Source: JACKJK01 sp046159835
Lineage (GTDB): Bacteria; Pseudomonadota; Alphaproteobacteria; Rhizobiales; Tepidamorphaceae
Assembly: GCF_046159835.1 (NCBI RefSeq)
Contig: NZ_JBJXCY010000001.1
Location: 62,001-126,000 of the forward strand
Length of the DNA stretch: 64,000 bases
Direction: 5' to 3'
Shown here one piece after another: positions 53,760 through 62,400 of this stretch. The translations under genes were made by a program, and so were the position numbers. The stretch's first letter is position 1. The number at the start of each line of letters is the position of its first letter. The notes under the pieces are model-generated. The model did no database searches. It was not told where the DNA came from and saw nothing but the letters and a program-made list of their open reading frames with translations.

Positions 53760-54734
53760 TCACCCCTCGAATGTCCCTGCCTCGCCTTCGCGGTAGCCGG
53801 TTCGCGCGGGCAGCGGCGGCTGGCCGCAAGCCGAACACACAACCTCTGGCGTGCGCGGCGTGCCGTCGGCTTTGTCGAGGAAATGCATGGTCGGGCGCGC
53901 GCCGGGCATCAGCCAGCGGTCGCCCCACGTCTTCATCAGGATCATCGGCCCGTAGATCTCGAGGCCCATGGCGGTGACGGCGTAGCCCGCACCGCCGCCG
54001 GCCGGGCGCGCCACCATGCCCGCCTCGGTGAGGAACTGAAGCCGCTGGGCAAGGATGTTGCTGGCGATCTGCAAGTTTTCCAGAAAGTCCTGGAAGGTGT
54101 GGTTTCCGTGGAACATCTCCCGCAGGATGAGGAAGGTCCAGCGGTCACCAACGATGGACAGCAATCGCTCCATGGAGCAGGCGCGCACGCCCATGTGGCC
54201 TTGCGCCTTCACGATGCGCCGCCGTCGCGGTTCCTGGCGGCTCTTCGCCCGCCAGTAGTTCGCTTCAAGCCGCACCGCCATGTGGCGCGGGTCCACCCGC
54301 TCGCCGGTCTCGGCCCACACGATGCGCGGTGAGAACCAGCTTCGACAGTCATGGTGGAACAGCGCCAGCGGCGGCACGCCCTGCGCCAGCCAGTCATCAC
54401 CGAAGCGCATGAACCCCAGGTAGATCGGGAACAGCTCGCGCCCGCTTTCGCTTAAAGCGTAGGTCTTCCATGACGAGCCTTCCGCGTGGCTTTCCGTCTC
54501 GATCAGCCCGTCCTCGACAAGCTTGGTGAGGCTGGTCGAAAGCGTTGCGCGCGGAATTTCCAGCGTGCGCACGAAATCGGAAAAGCGCCGCGCGCCGAAG
54601 AAGATTTCCCGCACGATGAGGAAGGCCCAGGGCTGCGAGAGCAGGGTGATGGTGTCGCCCATCGCGCAGTTGCGCTCGCAGCCGGACGGGACATGCCGGT
54701 CCGGCCGCTCACCCGCTGCGGTATCAGGCGTCAT
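53760..54734 (-). CDS. Tandem double HxlR-type transcriptional regulator
   Basis: A 324-aa protein made of two HxlR winged-helix domains in series (about 24-115 and 186-275). Each opens with the family pattern after a Cys: CAMGDTITLLSQPWAFLIVRE and CSMERLLSIVGDRWTFLILRE. Cys19, Cys23, Cys186 and a C-terminal CSACG (300-303) could sense redox or electrophiles, as in HxlR relatives such as HypR/QorR. It is last in the leftward catabolic run, 46 bases after the acyl-CoA ligase, so it may autoregulate the cluster. The start is uncertain: ATG 54734 lacks a clear ribosome site. Confidence 0.86.
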   Translation of the reverse strand: MTPDTAAGERPDRHVPSGCERNCAMGDTITLLSQPWAFLIVREIFFGARRFSDFVRTLEIPRATLSTSLTKLVEDGLIETESHAEGSSWKTYALSESGRELFPIYLGFMRFGDDWLAQGVPPLALFHHDCRSWFSPRIVWAETGERVDPRHMAVRLEANYWRAKSRQEPRRRRIVKAQGHMGVRACSMERLLSIVGDRWTFLILREMFHGNHTFQDFLENLQIASNILAQRLQFLTEAGMVARPAGGGAGYAVTAMGLEIYGPMILMKTWGDRWLMPGARPTMHFLDKADGTPRTPEVVCSACGQPPLPARTGYREGEAGTFEG

Positions 54735-54780
54735 GATGGCGGGGGAGGCAGGCGTCACGGTGAATTCGGGCTTTCTCTCG

Positions 54781-56424
54781 TCAGCGCGGCGATGCCTCGG
54801 AAACCTCGCCGGCAAGTTCCATCTCGCGCATGCGAAAGCGTTGCACCTTGCCGCTCGCGGTTGCGGGAAACTCTTTCACGATTCGCACGAGCGCCGGGAT
54901 CTTGTAGGTGGCGATTTCGCCCTTGCAGGCGGCTCGCACGCTGTCGGCATCGATATCCGCGCCGCTGGCCGGCTTCAACCAGCACGCGACGATCTCGCCA
55001 TACTTGTCGTCAGGCAGCCCGAAGACATAGGCCTCGCCGATGCCCTGCACGGTGAGCAGGAATTCCTCGATCTCGCGCGGATAGACGTTCTCGCCGCCCC
55101 GGATGATCGTGTCCTTGATGCGCCCGACGATCTGCACGTAGCCGTCATCCGTCATCACGGCCATGTCGCCGGAATGCATCCAGCCCTCGGCATCGATGGC
55201 CTGCGCGGTTTCCTCCGGCTTTTTCCAGTAACCGCGCATCACCGAGTAACCGCGCACGCACAATTCGCCGCGCTGCCCGCGCGGCAACGTCTCGCCGCTT
55301 GCTGGGTCCACCACCTTGGCGTCCAGGTGGGGGTGGATGCAGCCGACGGTCGAGACGCGAATGTCGTTGCTGTCATCCGGCAGCGACTGGAAGGAAATCG
55401 GCGAGGTTTCCGTCATCCCGTAGACGACGGTGATCTGGCCCATGTTCATACGTGCCACCGCCCGGCGCATGGTCTCGATGGGGCAAGGCGCGCCGCCCAT
55501 GCAGCCGGTTCGCAGCGAGGAAAAGTCGCCCTTTGCAAAGTGGGGGTGATCGAGCAGCGCCATGTACATCATCGGCACGCCGTAGAAGGCAGTACAGCGC
55601 TCCGACACAATTGCTTTGAGGCAGGCGACGGGGTCGAAGCTCTCGCCCGGCAGGACGATGGCGCTGCCGTGGGTCAGTGCGGCGAGCGCGCCAAGCCCGA
55701 TCCCGAAGCAGTGAAAGAACGGGACCGGCAGGCAGATCGTGTCGTCTGGAGAAAACCGCTGCCGTTCGCCGACGAAATGACCGTTGTTGAGCAGGTTGCG
55801 ATGGGTGAGCAACGCGCCCTTGGGCTTGCCCGTCGTTCCTGAAGTATACTGGATGTTGCAAGCGTCTTCGGCGGTGACCTTCTTTTCCGTGTCGATCAGT
55901 GCCGCAGTGGAAACTTCGGCGGCTTTGGAAAGGAACTGCGCCCACCCGGTTTCACGGTCCTGCGTGCCGAAAAATACCACGTGCTCAAGGGCTGTGAGAC
56001 GTGGACGCACCGCCGCGACCGCGTCGACGTAGGAATAGTTGCGGAAGGCAGGCGCAGCGAACAGGAAGCGCGCGCCTGAATCGTTCAGCGCATAGGCCAT
56101 TTCTTCCGCTCGGAAGGCCGGGTTCACCGTGACGACAATCAGCCCGATGCGCGCCGCAGCATGATGCAGGATCGGCCAGTCGATCCGGTTCGGGCTCCAG
56201 ATCGCCAGCCGGTCGCCCTTCGCCGCGCCGTGCGCCAGCAGCGCGCGGGCCACGCAGTCCACTTCGGCATCCAGCTCGCGATAGGTCAGTCGCCGGTTCT
56301 CGAACAGGCTCGCGATGGCAAGGTTGTCGGGATGGGTTTCGGCAGTACGGCGAAGTGCCGCGCCGATGCTGATCTCAAGCAGCGGCGGCTCGGCGGGGCC
56401 GGAGATGATGGAAGGCTCGCGCAT
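54781..56424 (-). CDS. Acyl-/aryl-CoA ligase (AMP-dependent synthetase)
   Basis: A 547-aa adenylate-forming enzyme that would activate a carboxylic acid to its CoA thioester in the cytosol. The AMP loop YTSGTTGKPKG is at residues 193-203, the A5 motif VYGMTETSP follows, then GDMA, IKDTIIRGGENVYPREIEE and the C-terminal catalytic-Lys motif ATASGKVQRF. The middle resembles medium/long-chain and aromatic acyl-CoA ligases. Its place next to iorB (3 bases) and opposite a DpgC-type dioxygenase suggests an arylacetate-type substrate; this is inference. Confidence 0.92.
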   Translation of the reverse strand: MREPSIISGPAEPPLLEISIGAALRRTAETHPDNLAIASLFENRRLTYRELDAEVDCVARALLAHGAAKGDRLAIWSPNRIDWPILHHAAARIGLIVVTVNPAFRAEEMAYALNDSGARFLFAAPAFRNYSYVDAVAAVRPRLTALEHVVFFGTQDRETGWAQFLSKAAEVSTAALIDTEKKVTAEDACNIQYTSGTTGKPKGALLTHRNLLNNGHFVGERQRFSPDDTICLPVPFFHCFGIGLGALAALTHGSAIVLPGESFDPVACLKAIVSERCTAFYGVPMMYMALLDHPHFAKGDFSSLRTGCMGGAPCPIETMRRAVARMNMGQITVVYGMTETSPISFQSLPDDSNDIRVSTVGCIHPHLDAKVVDPASGETLPRGQRGELCVRGYSVMRGYWKKPEETAQAIDAEGWMHSGDMAVMTDDGYVQIVGRIKDTIIRGGENVYPREIEEFLLTVQGIGEAYVFGLPDDKYGEIVACWLKPASGADIDADSVRAACKGEIATYKIPALVRIVKEFPATASGKVQRFRMREMELAGEVSEASPR

Positions 56425-56427
56425 CGC

Positions 56428-57948
56428 TCAGGCCGCCGACCGTTGTTGTGTCGTGGTGGAAAGCGCGCCGTCGAGTGCGGTCCCCTCCGGGTCGGCAAGT
56501 GCCGCGGTGCGTGCTGCCGCCAGTTGCGGGGCGATTGCTTCCCCGCGCTGAATCGCCGGCTCCACGAGCTGCGAGAAGATGCGCTCGAAGTTCTCCACGC
56601 CGCGCCGGTAGGTGCTGCCATATCCCTTCACGAGGTCGGCACAGCGCGCGGTTTCCACGCCAAATGCGTAGTCGACTTTCGCGGCGCTGCAGACACCATC
56701 GATCCAGCGGCGCGTCAGGTCGCACTCGCGCGCGTGCCGCCATGATTTCCGCCGCAGCGCCTTCATCCGCGCCAGCAGCCGGAACATCAGGTGCCCGGTG
56801 AGCGTATCTGCGCGCAGGTGCAGCCCGACGTGGAAGCGCTCCAGCCGACCGCGCATTTCAAGGCTGTCGAGCAGGCGCTGCCCCATGCGCTCCGGCAGCA
56901 GCGCGCAAAGCTCCTCCGGGCCGGGCTTCAGGTAGTCGGTGACGTGAATGACGGTCTCGTCGCCCGCCATGGATTCCGCGCGGATGCCGGCGAGGCGATC
57001 GGGCCGCGTCTTCAGGTCGGCAACCCGCATCACGTCCTCGTAGGTCATGCGCAGTGCGAGGTGGCGCGCGGCCTCGTTGGTCAGCATCCAGCCCCGGCTT
57101 GCACCGCCAAGGTCACGGTCGAGATCGGCGACATCGAAAACGCAGGCGAGGTATTGCTCGGCCCAGTCCTGGTCCTGGTAGTCCATACAGCGGGCAAAAC
57201 CGTTGCCAGCGATGAACCGGGTTTCCAGCGGCAGGTTGGCCACGGCTTTCTCGCTCGCCGTGTCGAGTTCAAGCGCGCCGCGCCCTTCGCTTTGCACGTC
57301 CGGCAGCAGACCCTGGCTCGCCGCATCGAAGCCGGTCCGGTATCCGGCCATGTTCGCCTCGACCGCCTTGCCGGATGCCTTCAATGCGTCCTCGAAATGC
57401 AGCGGCTCCACGGGTAGCGCACCGGAGCCGGCGAGCGCGCCCAGCAGGATCGAGTTCATCACCGTGCCGGTGCGCTCGGCAACGGCGTTCATGTCGAAGA
57501 CGATGGCGCGCTTCGAGAAGTCGTGGACGACCTTCAGCGCCCGTTCGGTATCGAAGCGCCCGTCGCCCATCTGGATCTTTTCAGGCGTCGCGAACACCCG
57601 GTGCGCCGAGGCGATCATCGTCGTACGGTCCGGCGAGATAAGTCCGTTCTGCACCGCGCGCGCGGCCTCGACGATCTCGGACGCCACCATCACGTCGACG
57701 CGGCCCGGAACCGGGTTGAGCGCCAGCACCGGCCGCCGCTCGCCAAGCTCGTCCAGCGGGATGCGGCAATACTCGATGTAATAGGTTGTCGCGCCGGTAC
57801 GCTGCGCCACACCGGGGATCGACGTGCCCTGTGCATAGAGCCCCGCGCGCCATAGCGCGTCGGTGATCCATCCCGCCAGCACGCCGCCGCCTTCGCCACC
57901 CAGAGCGGCGATGAGGATGGAGCCTGTTTCGTCGCGCGTTGCGCTCAC
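56428..57948 (-). CDS. Indolepyruvate-type ferredoxin oxidoreductase, beta subunit
   Basis: A 506-aa protein. The first 190 residues or so are the gamma/POR domain of 2-oxoacid:ferredoxin oxidoreductases (SILIAALGGEGGGVLAGWI, GVAQRTGATTYYIEY, NPVPGRVDVMVASEI). The remainder is the DUF6537-type extension seen in Ior-family proteins of aerobic proteobacteria. GTG 57948 overlaps the alpha-subunit stop (GTGA). With IorA it would oxidatively decarboxylate an aryl 2-oxoacid to an acyl-CoA and reduce ferredoxin. Substrate is open between indole-/phenylpyruvate and arylglyoxylate types. Confidence 0.88.
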   Translation of the reverse strand: MSATRDETGSILIAALGGEGGGVLAGWITDALWRAGLYAQGTSIPGVAQRTGATTYYIEYCRIPLDELGERRPVLALNPVPGRVDVMVASEIVEAARAVQNGLISPDRTTMIASAHRVFATPEKIQMGDGRFDTERALKVVHDFSKRAIVFDMNAVAERTGTVMNSILLGALAGSGALPVEPLHFEDALKASGKAVEANMAGYRTGFDAASQGLLPDVQSEGRGALELDTASEKAVANLPLETRFIAGNGFARCMDYQDQDWAEQYLACVFDVADLDRDLGGASRGWMLTNEAARHLALRMTYEDVMRVADLKTRPDRLAGIRAESMAGDETVIHVTDYLKPGPEELCALLPERMGQRLLDSLEMRGRLERFHVGLHLRADTLTGHLMFRLLARMKALRRKSWRHARECDLTRRWIDGVCSAAKVDYAFGVETARCADLVKGYGSTYRRGVENFERIFSQLVEPAIQRGEAIAPQLAAARTAALADPEGTALDGALSTTTQQRSAA

Positions 57949-60086
57949 CGTGCCATCTCCCGCGCCGGGCTGATCGCACCGATGGCCATGCGGCGCACGC
58001 GCGCCAAAGCCCGGTCGAACCAGTTCGGGTTCTGGATGATGTCGGTGCGGTAGAAGGAGGGGCACAGGATTGCCGCGTGGGCGATCTCGCCGCAATTGCC
58101 GCAGCCCAGGCACCCGTTGGTGACATGCGCAACCGGGCTGGTGCGCAGCGGATCGCGCGGCTGCTTGATGGTCAGCGTCGGGCAGGCCGAAAGCCGGATG
58201 CAGGAATGGTCGCCGGTGCAGGTGTCCTCGTCGACACCGTAGCGGGTCCGCACCACGCGCTTTCCGCTGGCCAGCGCCTTGGCGGTCTTCGGCTTCTCGC
58301 GCCGCTGCCGCGCCAGCATGCACTCGCCGTCGGCGATGATGACGCGCAAGCCCTTGCCCCTGGCGCGCACGGCATCCTTCAGCGCGTCCACCATCCGCCC
58401 GACGCGGTAGGCGGGGATCTCGCGCACCCACTTGACGCCGATGCCCTTCAGCGCGGCGGCAATGTTCATCTCGCTTGCCTGGTCGCGCGAGTTAGTACCC
58501 GTCGACGGGATGTGCTGGTGACCGGTCGCGGCGGAATAGCCGTTCTTGAGGATGACGAGCACGCCTTCGTCCTTGTTGTAGACGTGGTTGGCGACGGACG
58601 TCGTCAGCCCCTGGTGCCAGAACCCGCCATCGCCCATGATCGAGACGACCGGATTCTTCATCATCGACGACAGCCCCGTCGAGGAGGCGAGACCCAGCCC
58701 GTAGCCGAGGATCGTGTTGCCGACCTTGAACGGCTCCAGGGTTGCGAAGCTGTGGCAGCCGATATCGGCGCTGACGTGCAGCTTTCCGACCTGCTCCTCG
58801 ACGAGATTGATCGCGCCGAAAACGGGCCGTTCCGGGCAGCCGGTGCAAAAGCCCGGCGGGCGGCCCGGCACCGGTTCGCCGAGCACGTCCAGGGCTGCGC
58901 GCTTGCGGTCATCGATTGCCTTCACCGCCTTCATTGGCGGTGCGGCGGCGATCTGCGCCGACTTGGCAAGCCCGAGAAACTTCGAGATGCCTTCCATCAA
59001 TACGCCGGCAACATATTCGCCCGCCATCGGCAGCACGTTCTTGCCATGGACGCGGGTGGAGACGTCGGCATCCGACAGCAGCGCCTTGATGTCCTTTTCG
59101 ATGAAGTTCGGCTGGCCTTCCTCGACGACGAGGACGGCCCGCTTGTCCTTGCAGAACTCCTCCACCTCGTCTGGCACCAGCGGATACACGCAGTTCAGCA
59201 CGTAGAGCGGGATATCGCTGTTGCCGAACGTGTCGGCGAGGCCGAGTGCGCGCAGCGCGGCGATGACGTGATTGTACATGCCGCCCTGCAGCACGATGCC
59301 GATGTCGGAGGCCTCGCCGGCGCGCATTTCGTTGATCTTGTTCTCGGCGATGAAGCGGATCGCCGCCGGCCAGCGCACGTCGACCTTCAGCTTTTCCTGC
59401 ACGTAGGTCGCGGGCGGCAGCGAGATGCGGTCCTTGTGGAAGACCGGCTCGGGAATCACGTTATTGAGATTGAATTCCGGCTGCTTGTTGTCGCGCGCGG
59501 TGAACGCGCCGGTCATGTGGCAAACGCGGATGCGCAGCTCCATCAGCACCGGCGTGTTGGAGGCCTCGGAAAGCTCGAAGCCCTTCTCCACCATGTCGAC
59601 GATCAGTTGCAGGTCCGGGCGCGGGTCGAGCAGCCAGAGCTGCGACTTCATCGCGATTGCGTGCGTGCGCTCCTGGATGATGCTGGAGCCTTCGCCGTAA
59701 TCCTCGCCGATGATGACCAGCGCGCCGCCGACAACGCCGGGCGATGAGAGGTTCGACAGCGCGTCCGCCGCGACATTGGTCCCGACGATGGACTTGAAAG
59801 TGACAGCGCCCCGGATGGGATAGTTCACCGAGGCCGACAGCATGGCTGCCGCCCCGGCCTCGTTGGCGTTGGTTTCCAGATGAATGCCGAGATCGCGCAG
59901 CAGGTCGCCGGCGTCGCCCAGAACGTCCACCAGAGCGGAAACGGGCGCGCCCTGGTAGCCGCCGACATAGGACACACCCGATTGCAGCAGCGCCTTGGTG
60001 ACCGCGAGAATGCCCTCGCCGGTAAAGGTCTCGCCGTCACCGAGGGTGAGTTGTTCGACCTCTTTGCGGAACGAGCGCTCGGGCAT
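57945..60086 (-). CDS. Indolepyruvate-type ferredoxin oxidoreductase, alpha subunit (TPP, 4Fe-4S)
   Basis: A 713-aa subunit. The pyrimidine-binding domain is first (GEGILAVTKALLQSGVSYVGGYQGAP), followed by the TPP domain with CTGCPERP, MGDGGFWHQGL and the Asn of ILKNGYSA. The C-terminal ferredoxin domain has a full cluster motif CLGCGNCGEIAHAAILCP but a degenerate first one (CTGDHSCIRLSACP, spacing unlike Cx2Cx2C), as in aerobic homologues, suggesting one intact 4Fe-4S cluster. ATG 60086 is 11 bases after the thioesterase stop. It is the catalytic core of the cluster. Substrate is inferred from context only. Confidence 0.9.
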   Translation of the reverse strand: MPERSFRKEVEQLTLGDGETFTGEGILAVTKALLQSGVSYVGGYQGAPVSALVDVLGDAGDLLRDLGIHLETNANEAGAAAMLSASVNYPIRGAVTFKSIVGTNVAADALSNLSSPGVVGGALVIIGEDYGEGSSIIQERTHAIAMKSQLWLLDPRPDLQLIVDMVEKGFELSEASNTPVLMELRIRVCHMTGAFTARDNKQPEFNLNNVIPEPVFHKDRISLPPATYVQEKLKVDVRWPAAIRFIAENKINEMRAGEASDIGIVLQGGMYNHVIAALRALGLADTFGNSDIPLYVLNCVYPLVPDEVEEFCKDKRAVLVVEEGQPNFIEKDIKALLSDADVSTRVHGKNVLPMAGEYVAGVLMEGISKFLGLAKSAQIAAAPPMKAVKAIDDRKRAALDVLGEPVPGRPPGFCTGCPERPVFGAINLVEEQVGKLHVSADIGCHSFATLEPFKVGNTILGYGLGLASSTGLSSMMKNPVVSIMGDGGFWHQGLTTSVANHVYNKDEGVLVILKNGYSAATGHQHIPSTGTNSRDQASEMNIAAALKGIGVKWVREIPAYRVGRMVDALKDAVRARGKGLRVIIADGECMLARQRREKPKTAKALASGKRVVRTRYGVDEDTCTGDHSCIRLSACPTLTIKQPRDPLRTSPVAHVTNGCLGCGNCGEIAHAAILCPSFYRTDIIQNPNWFDRALARVRRMAIGAISPAREMAR

Positions 60087-60097
60087 GGCGGTGGACC

Positions 60098-60487
60098 TCA
60101 GGCCTGGTCCTGCTTCATGGCCGCGATGCGTTTCTTCAGCTTGTCGAGCGGCATGACCGCGCGCTGGTGCGTGAAGGACCCGATGACGGCGCCCTTGCGG
60201 CTGACCTCGGCTTCGAACTCGGCACGCCGGCCGTCGAACTGGGTCATGTGCACGCGAATGTGAACCGTGTCGCCCTCCACCGCACCGCCAAGATGCTGGA
60301 GCTGTGCGCCGACGCCGACGCTGTCGTTGCCGTCCGCCAGGTGCTGGAGCAGCAGGTCGCGGCAGGCCATTTCTACATCGAGCAGCATCCGCGGCGTGCC
60401 GTAGACGCGCAGGTCCGGCCCGAGAAATGTCACCAGCCGAGCCTCGTCGATCACGAGGTCGCGCTCCAGTACGTCGTCACTGCTCAT
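60098..60487 (-). CDS. Hotdog-fold thioesterase, FlK (fluoroacetyl-CoA thioesterase)-like
   Basis: A 129-aa single hotdog domain close to the FlK pattern: GTPRMLLDVEMACRDLL with Thr and Glu, SVGVGAQLQHLGGAVEGD with the catalytic His, and a GRRAEFEAEV strand followed by FTHQRAVM with Arg. FlK itself hydrolyses fluoroacetyl-CoA; homologues act on various small acyl-CoAs. It probably releases CoA from the intermediates of this cluster and protects the CoA pool. ATG 60487 has CGGAG 5 bases upstream, better than the in-frame ATG at 60508. It is the first gene of the leftward run. Confidence 0.83.
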   Translation of the reverse strand: MSSDDVLERDLVIDEARLVTFLGPDLRVYGTPRMLLDVEMACRDLLLQHLADGNDSVGVGAQLQHLGGAVEGDTVHIRVHMTQFDGRRAEFEAEVSRKGAVIGSFTHQRAVMPLDKLKKRIAAMKQDQA

Positions 60488-60500
60488 CTTGGCTCCGTTG

Positions 60501-60645
60501 TGGTTCATATATGCAAATCAGCGCTGGCGTCTTTTCCAGTCATGGAAAGCGTATACGCATTGCCCCCCACAATAAACCCGTGCAACCATCCTTCGTAACA
60601 CGATTTTTCCCCACCATGCGCCGCCTTAATTGCGAATATGAACCA
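60501..60645. promoter_or_regulatory. Paired inverted 16-bp sites in the divergent catabolic promoter
   Basis: The element tggttcatatatgcaa (60501-60516) recurs in reverse as ttgcgaatatgaacca (60630-60645), 14 of 16 bases identical, one close to each divergent start. Between them is a perfect 10-bp palindrome gcgtatacgc (60549-60558). The AT-rich pair stands out against high-GC surroundings. It fits operator sites for a regulator shared by both directions, most simply the HxlR protein of the cluster; no binding evidence exists here. Confidence 0.6.
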
Positions 60646-60695
60646 CTTATGCGATGAGATGGTCATTGGAATTGTCGCAGGCAGGAGATGCGGTC

Positions 60696-62057
60696 ATGAC
60701 GGGTGCGCAATCGGAGATCATGGACGCGGGGCGAGGCGGCCCTGACCTCACCGGTGATTTCGACGTGGACAGCGCAGCCTTCTCGGACCACTGGACCGGG
60801 CAACTTGCCGAACTCGACGCCCTGCCGCCAAAGGCGCAGCGCAGTGCGGCGCAGCAGGAGCAGGCCGTGGCCCTGTTGAAGGCAGGGCGCGAAGCGCGAA
60901 AGGCTTATCTCCGGCGTCACGCCGCCGCACTCTATCGCGCGCTAACCGATGATCTGACACGACACGTGCGCATGGAGGCGCTTTGCTTCGATGCCGCCGA
61001 CAAGGTTCCGGGGCTGGTGCCGGACCGGGCGCGGATCGAGGCGGAGAACCAGCTCGACCAGAAGGACAAGGACGGCCACGAGATCGACCAGGGCTACCTG
61101 TTCAACTACTTTCTGGCGGATCGCGACTGCGGGCTGCACCTGTGCCACACGATGATGCTGCCGCGCGCCGAGGCACTGGAGCTCGCGCCGCGCCTCAAGA
61201 CCGAGGATCGCATCGACCTTGGTACGGCGGTCTACGAGCGCAAGGGCGACGTCTCCACCGTTTACATCAAGAACCCGCGCTACCTGAACGCCGAGGACGA
61301 CAGCACCGTTCACAGCGTGGAGACGGCTGTCGACCTCGCGCTGCTGGACGAGCGCACGTCGATCTGCGTGCTGCGCGGCGCGGCCATCGACCGCGGCAAG
61401 TACGAGGGTCGCGGGGTCTACTGCACCGGCATCAACCTCACGCAGCTCTACCGCGGCAACATCTCCTACATCTGGTACCTCGTCCGCGAGTTCGGCTTCA
61501 TCAACAAGATGTATCGCGGCCTGGCGCGCGACGGCGTTCCCCCCGACGAGATCTTCGGCGACACGCACGAAAAGCCGTGGGTTTCACTGGTCGAGAAATT
61601 CGCCATTGGCGGCGGCTGCCAGTACCTGCTGGTCTGCGACTACGTGCTGGCCGGGTCCGATGCCTACCTCACGCTGCCGGCCCGCAAGGAGGGGATCATC
61701 CCCGGTGCTGCGAACCTGCGCATGTGGAAATTCACCGGCGACCGGCTGACGCGGCAGGCGGTGATGTATGACCGGCGCATCGACTGCGACACAGCAGAAG
61801 GCAGGCTCATCTGCGACGAGGTGGTGCCGCCTGAGCAACTGGAATCCGCGCTCGCCGACGTGACGTCGCGGCTGACGAACTCCGGCGTGGTCAGCGCGGC
61901 GAGCAACCGGCGCTGTTTCCGCATCGCCGCCGAGCCGCTGGACGTCTTCCGTGAGTACATGGCGGTCTATGCCCGCGAGCAGGCCTATTGCCACTTCTCG
62001 CCGGCGCTCATTTCCAATCTCGAAAGGTTCTGGAACGCAAGCCAGCGCGCGGCCTGA
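60696..62057 (+). CDS. dpgC: DpgC-type cofactor-independent arylacetyl-CoA dioxygenase
   Basis: A 453-aa crotonase-superfamily protein of the DpgC type. The whole C-terminal half follows DpgC of glycopeptide-antibiotic producers: EKPWVSLVEKFAIGGGCQ (oxyanion Gly region, 303-309), SDAYLTLPARKEGIIPGAAN and FTGDRLTRQAVM, preceded by VYCTGINL and a helical N-terminal domain absent in ordinary enoyl-CoA hydratases. DpgC uses O2 without metal or cofactor to turn 3,5-dihydroxyphenylacetyl-CoA into the arylglyoxylate with CoA release. Here it is divergent from IorAB, thioesterase and ligase genes, so a catabolic use is likely. ATG 60696 has AGGAG 8 bases upstream. Confidence 0.88.
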   Translation: MTGAQSEIMDAGRGGPDLTGDFDVDSAAFSDHWTGQLAELDALPPKAQRSAAQQEQAVALLKAGREARKAYLRRHAAALYRALTDDLTRHVRMEALCFDAADKVPGLVPDRARIEAENQLDQKDKDGHEIDQGYLFNYFLADRDCGLHLCHTMMLPRAEALELAPRLKTEDRIDLGTAVYERKGDVSTVYIKNPRYLNAEDDSTVHSVETAVDLALLDERTSICVLRGAAIDRGKYEGRGVYCTGINLTQLYRGNISYIWYLVREFGFINKMYRGLARDGVPPDEIFGDTHEKPWVSLVEKFAIGGGCQYLLVCDYVLAGSDAYLTLPARKEGIIPGAANLRMWKFTGDRLTRQAVMYDRRIDCDTAEGRLICDEVVPPEQLESALADVTSRLTNSGVVSAASNRRCFRIAAEPLDVFREYMAVYAREQAYCHFSPALISNLERFWNASQRAA

Positions 62058-62076
62058 GGGTTGGCGCCGGCGCGCC

Positions 62077-62364
62077 TCACGGTTCGTTCTGGTAGGCTCG
62101 CGCCACGCTCTCCACGTCGCCCAGCGCGACGTAGTGCAATTCGCGTGCAAGCCGCAGCATGGGCTTGGTGAGGAAGAACAGCGAGCCGAACAGGAAGCAC
62201 CAGATCGCCGGGGTCTGGTACTGCTGGAAAAAGAACAGCGCGGAGCCTGCGACGAACAGCACCGCAGCGGTCACGTCTGCCGCCGTGAACGCGATTTCAT
62301 AAGCCGCGTAAACAGCTTCATGGCGCGGTGTCTTGCGCCGGTTGTCTGGATCGAAGATAGCCAT
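62077..62364 (-). CDS. YrhK-domain small membrane protein
   Basis: A 95-aa protein matching the YrhK domain: RHEAVYAAYEIAFTAADVTAAVLF, then GSALFFFQQYQTPAIWCFLFGSLFFLTKPMLRLARE. Two hydrophobic segments (about 26-46 and 53-70) are likely membrane helices. The function of the family is unknown. ATG 62364 is preceded by GGAGGC. It ends 19 bases from the converging dpgC stop. Confidence 0.82.
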   Translation of the reverse strand: MAIFDPDNRRKTPRHEAVYAAYEIAFTAADVTAAVLFVAGSALFFFQQYQTPAIWCFLFGSLFFLTKPMLRLARELHYVALGDVESVARAYQNEP

Positions 62365-62400
62365 GGCTGCCTCCGGTTTCGTCGGATGAATGTCAGCGCG

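Noticed and set aside
57939..59747. 602-codon plus-strand open frame opposite iorA
   Set aside because: Antisense to clear TPP and ferredoxin motifs; composition biased to Arg/His/Asp/Val as in other shadows.
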